This document shows positions 30,828 through 39,957 of a stretch of 64,000 nucleotides of DNA, piece by piece. The stretch spans positions 124,001-188,000 of the forward strand of contig JAUXVJ010000016.1 in NCBI GenBank assembly GCA_030684515.1, written 5' to 3'. The translations under genes were made by a program, and so were the position numbers. The notes beneath the pieces are model-generated. The model had not been told where the DNA came from, did not search any database, and saw nothing but the letters and a program-made list of their open reading frames with translations. Position 1 is the stretch's first letter. Each line of letters opens with the position of its first letter. This DNA is from Actinomycetota bacterium (GTDB taxonomy: Bacteria; Actinomycetota; Actinomycetes; S36-B12).

Positions 30828-32417
30828 ATGACCCGCTCCGACGCCTTCCATGTCTATGACACCACGCTGCGCGATGGCGCTCAACGTGAGGGCATTTCGT
30901 ACTCAGTGAATGACAAGATCGCCGTGGCGCGCTTGCTCGACGAGTATGGAGTCGGCTTCATTGAGGGTGGCTGGCCGGGCGCCCTTCCCAAGGACACCGA
31001 GTTCTTTGAGCGTGCGCGCACTGAACTGGACCTCAAGCACGCCCAACTCGTGGCCTTCGGTTCTACGCGCAAGGCCGGCAAGAAGGCTCATGAAGATGGT
31101 CAGGTGCAAGCGCTGCTCGACTCGCAGGCGCCGGTCATCACCTTGGTCGCGAAGTCAGACGTTCGACACGTGGTCGAAGCGCTGCGGACCGACCTTGACG
31201 AGAACGAACGCATGATCGTTGACACCGTGGAATTTCTCGTGGGTGAGGGACGCCGGGTGTTCCTGGATATGGAGCATTTCTTTGACGGCTACAAGCATGA
31301 CTCCGACTACGGAGTGCGCCTGCTGGTAGCTGCGGCCGAAGCGGGTGCCAGTGTCGGTGTCATGTGTGACACCAACGGCGGAATGCTGCCGGTAGGAATT
31401 TACGAGACTGTGACGGATGTTGCCAAGAGGTCGGGTGTGCGCCTTGGCATCCATTGCCAGGACGACACGGCGTGCGCAGTTGCCAATACGGTGACGGCCG
31501 TTTCAGCTGGCGCGACGCACGTGCAGTGCACCGCCAATGGCTATGGGGAGCGCACCGGCAATGCCGACTTGTTCTCCGTAGTGGCGAACCTGCAGTTGAA
31601 GATGGGAATCGACGCGCTGCCGGAGAACAGTCTTCGCCAGACTGTCCACATTTCCAAGGCCATTGCCGAAATCGCCAACATCGCTCCGGACATGCACCAG
31701 CCATATGCAGGCTCCTCCTCCTTTGCGCACAAGGCTGGCTTGCACGCCTCTGCGCTCAAGATCAACGCTGAGCTCTACAACCACATCGATCCAGCTCAGG
31801 TCGGACATGTCCAGCGGGTGCTGGTCACTGAAATGGCCGGACGCGCATCGGTTGAGTTGAAGGGCACCGAACTTGGCTACGACCTGTCGACCAACCCTGA
31901 TCTCGTCACGCGCGTGGTGAGCAGAGTCAAGGAATTGGAATCGCAGGGTTGGTCCTTCGAGGCGGCCGATGCCTCCTTCGAGCTCTTGATGCTCGCAGAA
32001 GATGGCCGTGAGCGTGGCTTTGAAGTGGAGTCATGGCGCACGATCGTCGAGCAGGGCGCCGATGGCACCGTGGCATCCGAGGCTACGGTCAAGGTGCATG
32101 CCAATGGTGATCGCGTGATCTCAACAGCCGAGGGCAATGGGCCTGTCAATGCTCTTGACAATGCCTTGCGCGCAGCGCTCATCCAGGCCTATCCAGAGTT
32201 GGAAAACCTGCGACTGACCGATTACAAGGTGCGGATCCTGGATGGCGGCAGTGGAACCAATGCAGTGACCAGGGTCCTGATCGAGACCACAGACGGTGAG
32301 GCGGACTGGACGACGGTCGGCGTTCACGAGAACGTCATTGCCGCTTCCTGGAAGGCCTTGGACGACGCGGTGCGCTTTGGACTGCTGCGCGCCAGCAAGG
32401 TGCTTGCTGGGCAGTAG
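30828..32417 (+). CDS. cimA: Citramalate synthase
   Basis: This 529-residue member of the DRE-TIM metallolyase family has DTTLRDGAQREGISYSVNDK (metal Asp and catalytic Arg) near 11-30, the IHCQDDTACAVANTVTAVSAGATHVQCTANGYGERTGN block with the HxH-type site, and a C-terminal LeuA-like regulatory domain from about 400. Its length and the SYSVNDK signature separate it from LeuA. It makes (R)-citramalate from pyruvate and acetyl-CoA, a threonine-independent entry to isoleucine. The Ile-codon leader upstream supports this role over 2-isopropylmalate or homocitrate synthesis. Start ATG with AAGGAAG. Confidence 0.93.
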   Translation: MTRSDAFHVYDTTLRDGAQREGISYSVNDKIAVARLLDEYGVGFIEGGWPGALPKDTEFFERARTELDLKHAQLVAFGSTRKAGKKAHEDGQVQALLDSQAPVITLVAKSDVRHVVEALRTDLDENERMIVDTVEFLVGEGRRVFLDMEHFFDGYKHDSDYGVRLLVAAAEAGASVGVMCDTNGGMLPVGIYETVTDVAKRSGVRLGIHCQDDTACAVANTVTAVSAGATHVQCTANGYGERTGNADLFSVVANLQLKMGIDALPENSLRQTVHISKAIAEIANIAPDMHQPYAGSSSFAHKAGLHASALKINAELYNHIDPAQVGHVQRVLVTEMAGRASVELKGTELGYDLSTNPDLVTRVVSRVKELESQGWSFEAADASFELLMLAEDGRERGFEVESWRTIVEQGADGTVASEATVKVHANGDRVISTAEGNGPVNALDNALRAALIQAYPELENLRLTDYKVRILDGGSGTNAVTRVLIETTDGEADWTTVGVHENVIAASWKALDDAVRFGLLRASKVLAGQ

Positions 32418-32444
32418 TGCGAATTGGCTGGTCGGTAGGCTCCG

Positions 32445-33242
32445 ATGGTGCGAATCTGCCGAGTTGCCGTTGATGATGAGTTGTTCTTTGGGGTCCTTGA
32501 GGGGCTGGACGCCAATGGCGACCCAGGTCCGGGCACGGTCATTGCGCTGCTCGATGGACACCCCTTCGGTGAGTTGATCCCAGACGGCAGGCTCGTGCGT
32601 TACGCAGATGCTCGACTGGTCGCTCCCGTGCTTCCCAGCAAGGTTGTGGCGATCGGCAAGAACTATCTGGATCACATCCTGGAAACCGGCCTGGGCGAAG
32701 CCCCCGCCGAGCCACTGATGTTTCTCAAGCCGAGTACCGCGGTCATCGGGCCTGGCGAGATGATCGAATTGCCGTGGCAGTCCGAGCACGTCGAGCATGA
32801 AGCTGAACTGGCCATCGTCATTGGACGTGTCTGCCGAGAGGTACCGCGGGAACGCGCGCAGGACGTGATCCTTGGATTCACGTGCGCCAACGATGTGACT
32901 GCTCGTGATCTCCAGAATCGTGACGGACAATGGACGCGCTCGAAGAGTTTTGACACCTTCTGCCCACTTGGACCTTGGATCGAAACAGACTTCAACTGGG
33001 AGCACACCTCGATCCAGTGCCACGTCAATGGCGATCTTCGGCAAGATGGCAACACCTCCGACATGCTGTTCGACATTGCCACTCTTGTTGAAGCAGTCAC
33101 GGCGGTCATGACTCTGCTGCCCGGCGATGTCATCCTCACTGGCTCGCCAAGTGGTACCAAGCCGATCAAGGCTGGCGACTCTGTCACCGTGCGCATCGAT
33201 GGCATCGGCGCTTTGACCAACCCGGTCACCGATCGTGCCTGA
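32445..33242 (+). CDS. Fumarylacetoacetate hydrolase (FAH) family protein
   Basis: The 265 residues have a short N-terminal lid and the FAH fold: [15 protein letters not shown] near 70-84, [16 protein letters not shown] with the ExE metal ligands, [11 protein letters not shown] with the third acidic ligand, and [24 protein letters not shown] at the end. The family includes hydrolases and decarboxylases of beta-diketo acids, and oxaloacetate decarboxylases. A homologue sits next to the glutamyl-tRNA synthetase gene in mycobacteria (Rv2993c). Substrate not predictable. It overlaps gltX by eight bases. Confidence 0.88.
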   Translation: MVRICRVAVDDELFFGVLEGLDANGDPGPGTVIALLDGHPFGELIPDGRLVRYADARLVAPVLPSKVVAIGKNYLDHILETGLGEAPAEPLMFLKPSTAVIGPGEMIELPWQSEHVEHEAELAIVIGRVCREVPRERAQDVILGFTCANDVTARDLQNRDGQWTRSKSFDTFCPLGPWIETDFNWEHTSIQCHVNGDLRQDGNTSDMLFDIATLVEAVTAVMTLLPGDVILTGSPSGTKPIKAGDSVTVRIDGIGALTNPVTDRA

Positions 33243-34713
33243 CGTTCGCGTTCGCTTCTGCCCGTCACCAACCGGCAACCCGCATGTCGGGATGATTCGC
33301 ACCGCGCTGTTCAACTGGGCCTTTGCGCGCAATACCGGTGGAACCTTCGTCTTTCGCATTGAGGACACCGATAGTGCTCGCGATTCAGAGGAGTCCTATG
33401 AAGCGCTCCTTGGCGCCCTTCGCTGGCTTGGGCTGACTTGGGACGAAGGACCAGAAGTGGGCGGTCCCTATGGGCCATACCGTCAGTCCCAACGGCTGGA
33501 CTTGTACGCCGAGGTCGCCAAGCGACTGATCGAGGGCGGTTTTGCCTACCCCTGCTACTGCTCAGCAGAAGAACTTGAAGCCCAGCGCGAACTGGCCAAG
33601 CAGGAGAACCGCGCCCCTGGATACGAGGGAACCTGTCGAGAGCTGAGCCCGAGCCAGATTGCGGCATTCGTCGCCGAAGGTCGCTTGCCGGTCATCCGCT
33701 TTCGCATGCCCGATCGCGATCACACCTGGGATGACTTGGTTCGCGGGCCGATCACCTTTGGCGCTGAGCATGTGCCGGACTTCGTGCTTGTGCGTGCCAA
33801 CGGGGAGCCGCTGTACACCCTTGTCAATCCGGTTGATGACGCGAGCATGCGCATCACTCACGTCTTGCGTGGCGAGGATCTGTTGTCATCGACGCCGCGG
33901 CAGCTGGCACTCTATGAGGCATTGGCGGCGATTGGCGTCAGCGACGGCAGCATTCCCGCCTTCGGTCATCTGCCCTATGTGATGGGAGAAGGCAACAAGA
34001 AGCTGTCCAAGAGGGATCCTGAATCCTCGCTTCAGATGTACCGCGACAACGGTTTCCTTCCGGAAGCCTTGCTCAACTATCTGGCTCTCCTTGGCTGGTC
34101 CATGGGTGATGACCAGGAGTTCTTCAGCCTGGAACAGATGGCGCAGGCCTTCAGCCTGGATCGGGTGAGTGCCAATCCGGCCCGTTTTGATCTGAAGAAA
34201 TGCACAGCCATCAATGGAGATTGGATCCGTGCCCTGCCGGTCGATGAGCTCACTGAGCGACTGATGCCACTTCTGCTTGCTGAAGGCCTTGTGAGCGAGC
34301 CCGTGAGCGTTGAGCACCGAGCAGTGCTCGCCGAGGCAGTCCCGCTCATCCAAGAACGCATGGACACCCTGATGCAGGCTCCGGCCATGCTTGGATTTCT
34401 GCTTGTCGGTCAGGCCAATTTTGTCGTGGACGAGGCAGATGCAACTGCCTCGCTCGGTGCACAAGCAGAGCCAACCGTCCAGGCTGCACTGGACGCGCTC
34501 TCGGAGATTCCTCAGTGGACGACAGACGCAATCCAGGCTGCCTTGCGGGAGTCACTCGTTGAAGGCCTCGGCTTGAAGCCAAAGTTCGCCTTCGGTCCAA
34601 TTCGTGTGGCCATCACAGGCCGCCGGATTTCGCCACCACTGTTTGAATCCATGGAGATCCTGGGCCGCGATCTGTGTCTAGTACGACTGCGGAGTGCTCT
34701 CAGCAGCAACTGA
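33235..34713 (+). CDS. gltX: Glutamyl-tRNA synthetase (non-discriminating type expected)
   Basis: A class I synthetase of 492 residues: [22 protein letters not shown] (HIGH-like) at 6-27 and [10 protein letters not shown] (KMSKS-like) near 251-260. The four-cysteine zinc site of some GluRS is not evident. GTG start inside the FAH gene. GatCAB is encoded upstream and tRNA-Gln lies 0.9 kb downstream, so GltX probably charges both tRNA-Glu and tRNA-Gln with glutamate, the latter being amidated by GatCAB. The 3' end overlaps the convergent yihY-like gene by 36 bases. Confidence 0.96.
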   Translation: MPDVRVRFCPSPTGNPHVGMIRTALFNWAFARNTGGTFVFRIEDTDSARDSEESYEALLGALRWLGLTWDEGPEVGGPYGPYRQSQRLDLYAEVAKRLIEGGFAYPCYCSAEELEAQRELAKQENRAPGYEGTCRELSPSQIAAFVAEGRLPVIRFRMPDRDHTWDDLVRGPITFGAEHVPDFVLVRANGEPLYTLVNPVDDASMRITHVLRGEDLLSSTPRQLALYEALAAIGVSDGSIPAFGHLPYVMGEGNKKLSKRDPESSLQMYRDNGFLPEALLNYLALLGWSMGDDQEFFSLEQMAQAFSLDRVSANPARFDLKKCTAINGDWIRALPVDELTERLMPLLLAEGLVSEPVSVEHRAVLAEAVPLIQERMDTLMQAPAMLGFLLVGQANFVVDEADATASLGAQAEPTVQAALDALSEIPQWTTDAIQAALRESLVEGLGLKPKFAFGPIRVAITGRRISPPLFESMEILGRDLCLVRLRSALSSN

Positions 34714-35478
34714 GTTTCGCCGCTGATCCCATACTGCGACAAGCAGGGGCGCGATCAGCATTGCCACCACACCCACCAAGATGAGCGAGAACAGCGAGAA
34801 GGTCACCCCGATTGGGCCGAACTGCTCAGCTTGCTGTTGGAGAGTAGGTGGCATGTACGCCGAACTCCAGAACACCAGAAACAGTCTGCTGACTCCACCT
34901 AGTACCGCCGTGGGCACGAGCAATTCGTACTTAATTGACGGCACGAGCAGTTTGACGCCGAGGGCATCAAACACAAACCAGATCAGCAGCAGGCCAATGA
35001 TCGCCAGCAGACTGAAGGCCCATCCGTGTTCCCTGACAACCGTGCGCAGCCCAGAACTGAGTGACAGGAGGACAACTTCCAGGACCACCCAGGCCACTCC
35101 ACGCCAGAGTTGACTTGGCAGTAGCGATGGGAGTTCGAAGATCTGTCCATAGGTTCGAGAAAGCCGACGCGACAGTGAGAACGCTGAATAGACGGTCAAC
35201 AGCAGCGCAGTCCACGAGAGGGCGAAGGTTGCTGAGCCAGATGTGAACAATGCACGCACTGCATCCTGCGCAGCGCCTTCGAGTCCAAATCGGCTGTTGA
35301 TCTGATTCGCCACGATAGTTCCGTCGCTGTCGGCTACCACAGCCACGATGACTATGACCAAAGGCAGCAGCGCGACGAATGCCTGTGCTGCCAGTCCGAA
35401 TGATCGATCCAGCAGCTGCAGTTCAAAGAATCGTCGAAATACTGCAACCGGGTATGAGCCCAGCACCCATTCACGCAT
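34678..35478 (-). CDS. YihY/BrkB-family membrane protein
   Basis: This 266-residue protein has five to six hydrophobic helices (about 24-48, 84-104, 126-146, 150-172, 184-205, 224-250) in the YihY pattern, opening with [22 protein letters not shown] and ending in a short charged tail. The family was first named ribonuclease BN by mistake and has no proven function. Start ATG 35478. It is convergent with gltX and overlaps it by 36 bases. Confidence 0.82.
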   Translation of the reverse strand: MREWVLGSYPVAVFRRFFELQLLDRSFGLAAQAFVALLPLVIVIVAVVADSDGTIVANQINSRFGLEGAAQDAVRALFTSGSATFALSWTALLLTVYSAFSLSRRLSRTYGQIFELPSLLPSQLWRGVAWVVLEVVLLSLSSGLRTVVREHGWAFSLLAIIGLLLIWFVFDALGVKLLVPSIKYELLVPTAVLGGVSRLFLVFWSSAYMPPTLQQQAEQFGPIGVTFSLFSLILVGVVAMLIAPLLVAVWDQRRNSVAAESTPQSY

Positions 35479-35576
35479 TTGCCAAGCATGCCCGCACTTG
35501 AGCGTGCATGTGGAACTTGGGCATTGGTGTCGGGCCGATCGGGAGGGGTGAATTAGGGCCTTGCTCGGCGAACCCC

Positions 35577-35582
35577 TAATAT
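35577..35582 (+). promoter_or_regulatory. Promoter -10 (TAATAT) for the tRNA pair
   Basis: TAATAT lies 26 bases before tRNA-Gln; TTAGGG at 35553-35558 could be the -35 at 18-base spacing. Confidence 0.5.
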
Positions 35583-35608
35583 CTTCCAGTCGGTCACAGC
35601 ACGTCCCA

Positions 35609-35680
35609 TGGGGTATGGGGTAATTGGCAGCCCAACTGATTCTGGTTCAGTTAGTCTAGGTTCGAGTCCTGGTACCCCAG
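35609..35680 (+). tRNA. tRNA-Gln (anticodon CUG)
   Basis: A 72-base cloverleaf: acceptor TGGGGTA/TACCCCA, anticodon arm ACTGA-TTCTGGT-TCAGT with CTG, T-arm CTAGG-TTCGAGT-CCTGG, discriminator G. CCA is not encoded. It lies 59 bases before tRNA-Glu, probably in one transcript. Confidence 0.95.
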
Positions 35681-35739
35681 CGAACGTTGCGATTTTCTCG
35701 ATCGCCACGTGTGATTGTTGGAGGCGACTCCATCAATTT

Positions 35740-35815
35740 GGCCCCGTTGTGTAGTGGCCTAGCACGCCGCCCTCTCAAGGCGGTAGCGCGGGTTCGAATC
35801 CCGTCGGGGCTACCA
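35740..35815 (+). tRNA. tRNA-Glu (anticodon CUC)
   Basis: Acceptor GGCCCCG pairs with CGGGGCT (G1-U72 wobble), anticodon arm CCGCC-CTCTCAA-GGCGG with CTC, T-arm GCGGG-TTCGAAT-CCCGT, discriminator A, CCA encoded at 35813-35815. The same Gln/Glu pair next to gltX occurs in mycobacteria. Confidence 0.95.
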
Positions 35816-35841
35816 GGCCCCCTCCGCATGCGGAGGGGGCC
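35816..35841. terminator. Terminator after the tRNA pair
   Basis: Perfect 12-bp arms GGCCCCCTCCGC/GCGGAGGGGGCC around an AT centre, directly after the CCA end. The T-run is poor, but the helix is strong. It also lies 22 bases after the end of the convergent iclR-type gene. Confidence 0.7.
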
Positions 35842-35862
35842 TGAAGTCATTTCTGGGCGATT

Positions 35863-36564
35863 TCAGGTGGCGATCGCCGATTCCAGCTGCTGTGCTGCGG
35901 CCAGGAGAGCAGAGATTTGCGACTTGCTTGGTTTGGCCAACGGGTCGGCTGGGCCAGAAATCGAGATCGCCCCAATCACACTGCCGCTGACATCACGAAC
36001 CGGAGCGGCAGCTGAGGCAACACCAGGCTCTCGCTGGGCCACCGATTGGGCCCAGCCGCGCTTGCGCACAGTAGCAAGCATCGCCTCGGTGAAGGCGGCG
36101 CCTTTCAGCAGCGCACGACGGTCGTCATCTGCTTCCCATGCCGACAGCACCTGCGCTGCCGAGCCGGCCTTCATTGTCAGCAGTGCACCAACCGGCACGG
36201 TGTCGCGCAGGCCTCGCAGTGGTTCGGCAGCTGCGATGCACAGGCGCTGCTCACCCGCTCGTCGGTAGACCTGCGCGCTGACACCTGTGGCATCGCGCAG
36301 CTCACGGGCGACCATGTCAGCTGCAGCCTCCCAGGTCAGATGCGGGTTGGCCCACTGGTGAATCTGCTCGCCGAGGATGAACTGCCCGGTCGCCGAGCGA
36401 GCGACCAGGCCGTGAAACTCCAGGGCGACAGCCAGTCGGTGTGCGGTTGGTCGGGGGAGTGAGGTGGCAGCGGCCAAGCCCGGAAGTGAGCGCGGCTCTT
36501 GGGCAAGTGCGCCAAGGATGGCCGCGACTTTGTCAATGACGCCAACTCCGCTACGGTTATTCAT
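35863..36564 (-). CDS. IclR-family regulator (NdgR/AreB-like)
   Basis: A 233-residue regulator with an N-terminal winged helix-turn-helix (VIDKVAAILGALAQEPRSLPGLAAATSLPRPTAHRLAVAL, about 9-48) and a C-terminal effector domain (ISISGPADPLAKPSKSQISALLAAAQQLES). It is divergent from leuC, exactly as NdgR of Streptomyces and its mycobacterial homologue, which control leuCD and amino-acid genes. ATG 36564 is chosen because it opens the conserved GVGVIDKV block; a longer frame crosses the leuC promoter. It probably acts on the dyad at 36579-36595. Confidence 0.88.
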   Translation of the reverse strand: MNNRSGVGVIDKVAAILGALAQEPRSLPGLAAATSLPRPTAHRLAVALEFHGLVARSATGQFILGEQIHQWANPHLTWEAAADMVARELRDATGVSAQVYRRAGEQRLCIAAAEPLRGLRDTVPVGALLTMKAGSAAQVLSAWEADDDRRALLKGAAFTEAMLATVRKRGWAQSVAQREPGVASAAAPVRDVSGSVIGAISISGPADPLAKPSKSQISALLAAAQQLESAIAT

Positions 36565-36573
36565 ATAGTGATA

Positions 36574-36579
36574 TTGACA
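36574..36579 (+). promoter_or_regulatory. Candidate leuC -35 box (TTGACA)
   Basis: A consensus TTGACA next to the dyad at 36579-36595. No convincing -10 is seen at 17 bases; TAGCAA at 36595 would give 15. A regulator on the dyad would cover the promoter spacer. Confidence 0.4.
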
Positions 36580-36595
36580 TCTCATATGCTGAGAT
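36579..36595. promoter_or_regulatory. Inverted repeat between iclR-type gene and leuC
   Basis: ATCTCA-TATGC-TGAGAT, perfect 6-bp arms. Its place in the shared promoter region makes it a good candidate for the binding site of the adjacent IclR-type regulator. Confidence 0.5.
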
Positions 36596-36596
36596 A

Positions 36597-36630
36597 GCAA
36601 GTCTGGACGAATCGCAAGTCTGAACGAAGG
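36597..36630 (+). repeat. Tandem 17-bp direct repeat before leuC
   Basis: GCAAGTCTGGACGAATC is followed at once by GCAAGTCTGAACGAAGG, 14 of 17 positions equal. The second copy contains the start of the leuC Shine-Dalgarno (GAAGGAG). Confidence 0.7.
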
Positions 36631-36638
36631 AGTGCACG

Positions 36639-38036
36639 ATGGCAAAGACTTTGGCCGAGAAGGTGTGGGCCGCGCACGTGGTGCGTCAGGCTGCCGGTGA
36701 ACCAGACCTGCTGTACATCGATCTGCATCTGGTGCATGAGGTCACCAGCCCGCAGGCCTTTGATGGCTTGCGGGCAACTGACCGCAAGGTTCGCCGCCCA
36801 GATCTGACCTTGGCGACCGAGGATCACAATGTCCCGACGATCGACATCCTGGCGCCGATTGCTGATCCGATCTCGCGTGCTCAGGTCGATGCCTTGCGCA
36901 ACAACTGTGCCGAGTTCGGCGTGCCGCTGTACTCACTGGGCAATATCGAACAGGGCATCGTTCACGTTGTGGGTCCTCAGTTGGGCCTGACGCAACCTGG
37001 CATGACGGTGGTCTGCGGCGACTCACACACCTCCACGCACGGAGCCTTCGGCGCACTGGCCTTCGGCATCGGCACCAGCGAGGTTGAGCACGTGCTCGCT
37101 ACCCAGACCCTGCCGCTGAAGCCATTCAAGACGATGGCCGTGACTATCGAAGGAGACCTGCCGGCGGGTGTCTCAGCCAAGGATCTGACTCTGGCAGTCA
37201 TCGCCCAGATCGGCACCGGTGGCGGGCAGGGCTACGTGCTGGAGTATCGCGGCTCGGCAATTCGTGCGCTCTCGATGGAAGGGCGCATGACTGTGTGCAA
37301 TATGTCAATTGAAGCCGGGGCCCGCGCGGGAATGGTCGCTCCTGACGAGACCACCTTTGAGTATTTGAAGGGTCGCGAACACGCACCCAAGGGCGCAGAT
37401 TGGGATGCTGCGGTTGCCTATTGGTCGACTTTGCCAACCGATGCCGATGCCGTGTTTGACGCCGAGGTGCTCTTGGACGCAAGCAAGCTCACCCCGTTCG
37501 TCACCTGGGGTACCAACCCAGGGCAGGGGCTGCCTTTGTCAGGCTCAGTCCCCTCGCCGTCGGACGCCAAGGATGAGGTGGACCGCGTCGCCATCCAAAG
37601 CGCGCTGGACTACATGGGACTTACCGCGGGCATGCCTCTGCGCGATATCAAGGTTGACACCGTCTTTGTCGGGTCGTGCACCAATGGGCGCATCGAGGAC
37701 CTGCGGATGGTTGCTGACGTCCTCAACGGTCGTCAGGTGAATTCGCAAGTGCGGATGCTCGTCGTGCCCGGCTCGGTCCGAGTCAAGAACCAGGCAGAGG
37801 CTGAAGGCCTGGACGTGGTGATCAAGGCTTCGGGAGCTGAGTGGCGCGAAGCAGGATGCTCGATGTGTCTGGCGATGAATCCAGACAAGCTTGCACCGGG
37901 CGAGCGCAGTGCCTCAACCTCGAACCGCAACTTTGAGGGCCGTCAGGGGCCTGGTGGTCGCACGCACCTGGTCTCTCCAGCAGTTGCTGCGGCGACAGCT
38001 ATCGCCGGTCATTTAGCTGCTCCGGCCGATCTGTAA
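36639..38036 (+). CDS. leuC: 3-isopropylmalate dehydratase large subunit
   Basis: The 465-residue aconitase-family subunit carries the [4Fe-4S] cluster; ligand cysteines appear in [15 protein letters not shown] and in the [10 protein letters not shown] pair. [27 protein letters not shown] is the substrate-binding block. With LeuD it isomerises 2-isopropylmalate. ATG with GAAGGAG upstream; leuD follows after 32 bases. Confidence 0.97.
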   Translation: MAKTLAEKVWAAHVVRQAAGEPDLLYIDLHLVHEVTSPQAFDGLRATDRKVRRPDLTLATEDHNVPTIDILAPIADPISRAQVDALRNNCAEFGVPLYSLGNIEQGIVHVVGPQLGLTQPGMTVVCGDSHTSTHGAFGALAFGIGTSEVEHVLATQTLPLKPFKTMAVTIEGDLPAGVSAKDLTLAVIAQIGTGGGQGYVLEYRGSAIRALSMEGRMTVCNMSIEAGARAGMVAPDETTFEYLKGREHAPKGADWDAAVAYWSTLPTDADAVFDAEVLLDASKLTPFVTWGTNPGQGLPLSGSVPSPSDAKDEVDRVAIQSALDYMGLTAGMPLRDIKVDTVFVGSCTNGRIEDLRMVADVLNGRQVNSQVRMLVVPGSVRVKNQAEAEGLDVVIKASGAEWREAGCSMCLAMNPDKLAPGERSASTSNRNFEGRQGPGGRTHLVSPAVAAATAIAGHLAAPADL

Positions 38037-38068
38037 TTCGACGAGACGTTAAGAAAGCAGGAGACACC

Positions 38069-38659
38069 ATGGAAAAGTTCACCACCTTCACCGGAACTGC
38101 CGCGCCCCTGCGCCGCAGCAACGTCGACACTGATCAGATCATCCCCGCCGAATACTTGAAGCGCATCACGCGACATGGCTTCGAAGATGGGCTCTTCGCT
38201 GCCTGGCGCAAGGATCCAGAGTTCCTGCTCAACCAACCGGCATATCAGGGCGTCTCAATCCTGATCGCCGGTCCGGATTTTGGCACGGGTTCCTCTCGCG
38301 AGCACGCAGTGTGGGCCTTGCAGGACTTTGGCTTCCGGGTGGTCCTGTCCTCCAGGTTTGCCGACATATTTCGCGGCAATTCGGGCAAGGGAGGACTGTT
38401 GACTGCGCAACTGTCCCAAGACGACGTCGAGCGCCTGTGGGAAGCTGTCGAAGCCAATCCGGCCCTGCCCGTCACTGTCAATCTTGAGGCGCGCCAGATC
38501 ACAGCTGGTCAGATCACCGCAGGATTCGAGGTCGATGACTATGTGCGCTGGCGTCTGATGGAGGGGCTGGACGACATTGGCATCACGATGAAGCAGGGCG
38601 AGGTCATCAGTGACTTCGAAGCCAAGCGTCCCAGTTTCATGCCAAGCACCATCGGATGA
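38069..38659 (+). CDS. leuD: 3-isopropylmalate dehydratase small subunit
   Basis: A 196-residue protein of the aconitase swivel domain family: [17 protein letters not shown] near 12-28 and the [17 protein letters not shown] substrate loop near 68-84. It pairs with LeuC. ATG with AGGAG upstream. Confidence 0.97.
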   Translation: MEKFTTFTGTAAPLRRSNVDTDQIIPAEYLKRITRHGFEDGLFAAWRKDPEFLLNQPAYQGVSILIAGPDFGTGSSREHAVWALQDFGFRVVLSSRFADIFRGNSGKGGLLTAQLSQDDVERLWEAVEANPALPVTVNLEARQITAGQITAGFEVDDYVRWRLMEGLDDIGITMKQGEVISDFEAKRPSFMPSTIG

Positions 38660-38663
38660 GCGC

Positions 38664-38679
38664 TGCGCCAAGTGGCGCA
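38664..38679 (+). terminator. Possible hairpin terminator after leuD
   Basis: TGCGCC-AAGT-GGCGCA, four bases after the leuD stop, without a T-run. Weak. Confidence 0.35.
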
Positions 38680-38826
38680 AGTGACTGATGTTGCCGAGTT
38701 TGGCGACTTCTCATTGGTCGTGTCGAAAATCACTAGCAATTCCAACATGTTTTGATCGGCGCGTCGGTGTCATCATGTTGCGATGTCGTGCGTAAATATG
38801 GGAGGTCGACAAAAGGTCGTCCTCTA

Positions 38827-38838
38827 CCCTCCGGAGGG
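38827..38838 (+). promoter_or_regulatory. Palindrome that contains the HU ribosome-binding site
   Basis: CCCTCCGGAGGG, followed by GTTTTTC. Its right half is the GGAGG Shine-Dalgarno of the HU gene, about nine bases before the GTG. In RNA the left half could mask the site; together with the T-run it also resembles a minimal terminator. Confidence 0.55.
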
Positions 38839-38846
38839 GTTTTTCT

Positions 38847-39224
38847 GTGAACAAGGCTGAACTGATTGACGCTGTTGCTGGCACACTGGGCCACAGCAAG
38901 CGTGACGTGACTGACATCATCGACGCATTCCTGGACGAGACCAAGCGTGCTGTCGCCAAGGGCGAGCGCGTTGCGGTGAGTGGCTTCGGCATCTTCGAGC
39001 GCGCTGCTCGCAATGCTCGTTTGGGCCGCAACCCGCGCACGGGCGAGACCGTGAAGATCAAGGCCACCAAGCTCCCTAAGTTCCGCGCTGCTGCTGAGTT
39101 CAAGGCGGTAGTTGCTGGCACGAAGAAGGCTGCTCCTGCCAAGAAGGCTCCCGCCAAGAAGGCTGCACCTGCCAAGAAGGCAGTGGCCAAGAAGGCTCCC
39201 GCCAAGAAGGCCGTTCGCCGCTAG
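38847..39224 (+). CDS. hup: HU-family nucleoid protein with Lys/Ala-rich tail
   Basis: This 125-residue protein is a canonical HU core (about 1-90; NKAELIDAVAGTLGHSKRDV, VAVSGFGIFERAARNARLGRNPRTGE with the DNA-intercalating RNP) followed by roughly 33 residues of repeated KKAPAK/KKAAPAK units ending in VRR, the histone H1-like tail of actinobacterial HupB/HupS. It bends and compacts DNA. GTG start, with the Shine-Dalgarno inside a palindrome. The gene lies between leuD and cofC, as in M. tuberculosis. Confidence 0.96.
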   Translation: MNKAELIDAVAGTLGHSKRDVTDIIDAFLDETKRAVAKGERVAVSGFGIFERAARNARLGRNPRTGETVKIKATKLPKFRAAAEFKAVVAGTKKAAPAKKAPAKKAAPAKKAVAKKAPAKKAVRR

Positions 39225-39236
39225 ATCTCGCATTGA

Positions 39237-39270
39237 GTGATGGGCTCCGCCACTTGGCGGAGCCCATCAC
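39237..39270. terminator. Bidirectional terminator between hup and cofC
   Basis: Perfect 15-bp arms GTGATGGGCTCCGCC/GGCGGAGCCCATCAC with an ACTT loop, then TTGTTTT on the plus strand. It includes the stop codon of the convergent cofC gene. Confidence 0.85.
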
Positions 39271-39905
39271 TTGTTTTCGGCCAGTGCCTCAGTGGTGGAC
39301 GGACCGACTCCTATGCGAATGGCGTCCCACAGATCCAAGGCAGTGTCGACGTCCCGACGCACCCTGGCCATGTGGGCAGCGATGGCAGGGGAGTCGGCTT
39401 GGATTTCGTGGTAGCCGGCCTGCGCATGGCGCGCATGCGATCGGCGACCGAACATGGGCACACATTCCTGGGCATCCTTTGCTAGCAGCATCGTGGTGCC
39501 GAGTCCTTGGACGTCAGTCACAAAACTGCGATCGAACTCCTGGGCGATGCGCAGGGTGGCGGTCAAGGCCTCCTTGGTCAGGCAAGGCAGATCAGCAGCG
39601 ACGATGGCAACAGGTGACTTCCCGATGAGTACTAGTCCTTCTGCCAATTCGGGATTCAGACCCCTGGCGATGGTGCGGTGAATGCGTACTGACGAGTCCA
39701 CTCGCAGATGCAACTCCGCATCATCAGTCACCACAAGGATCTCTCCGATACTCGATGTCTGAGCCAGCGCGGCCAAAACGTCGGCAAGGAATGCCGCCGA
39801 GAGCCCTGCCCTTGTCATGGGGTCATGATCAAGGCGACTCTTGGCGAAGGCAGAAGACTTCACCGGCACAAGCGCGGTCCAGAGCATCCCCGCATCCAAC
39901 CGCAT
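39267..39905 (-). CDS. cofC: 2-phospho-L-lactate/phosphoenolpyruvate guanylyltransferase CofC/FbiD
   Basis: A 212-residue nucleotidyltransferase fold with ALVPVKSSAFAKSRL (nucleotide loop, about 10-24), VVTDDAEL, a VAIVAADLPCLT metal strand and FVTDVQGLGTTMLLA. The enzyme makes the GTP-activated three-carbon unit of coenzyme F420; in mycobacteria the substrate is phosphoenolpyruvate (FbiD, Rv2983), encoded in the same neighbourhood. ATG 39905 is used; ATG 39887 (MLWTALVPVK) is equally possible. Encoded divergently from gpsA. Confidence 0.88.
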   Translation of the reverse strand: MRLDAGMLWTALVPVKSSAFAKSRLDHDPMTRAGLSAAFLADVLAALAQTSSIGEILVVTDDAELHLRVDSSVRIHRTIARGLNPELAEGLVLIGKSPVAIVAADLPCLTKEALTATLRIAQEFDRSFVTDVQGLGTTMLLAKDAQECVPMFGRRSHARHAQAGYHEIQADSPAIAAHMARVRRDVDTALDLWDAIRIGVGPSTTEALAENK

Positions 39906-39957
39906 GGGGGCATTAGTCTGGGCCAGTGTTCACCGCCGGTCTCGCTGAGGTTCATCC

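Noticed and set aside
32121-33368. 415-codon minus-strand open frame across cimA, the FAH gene and gltX
   Set aside because: It is antisense to three conserved genes and has no family motif; a shadow of GC-rich coding sequence.
35609-35841. tRNA pair as an integration site for a mobile element
   Set aside because: No integrase, no direct repeat of a tRNA 3' end and conserved housekeeping genes on both sides.
39090-39221. Repeated AAGAAGGCT units as a tandem repeat or CRISPR-like array
   Set aside because: They encode the Lys/Ala tail of HU in frame; no spacer structure.
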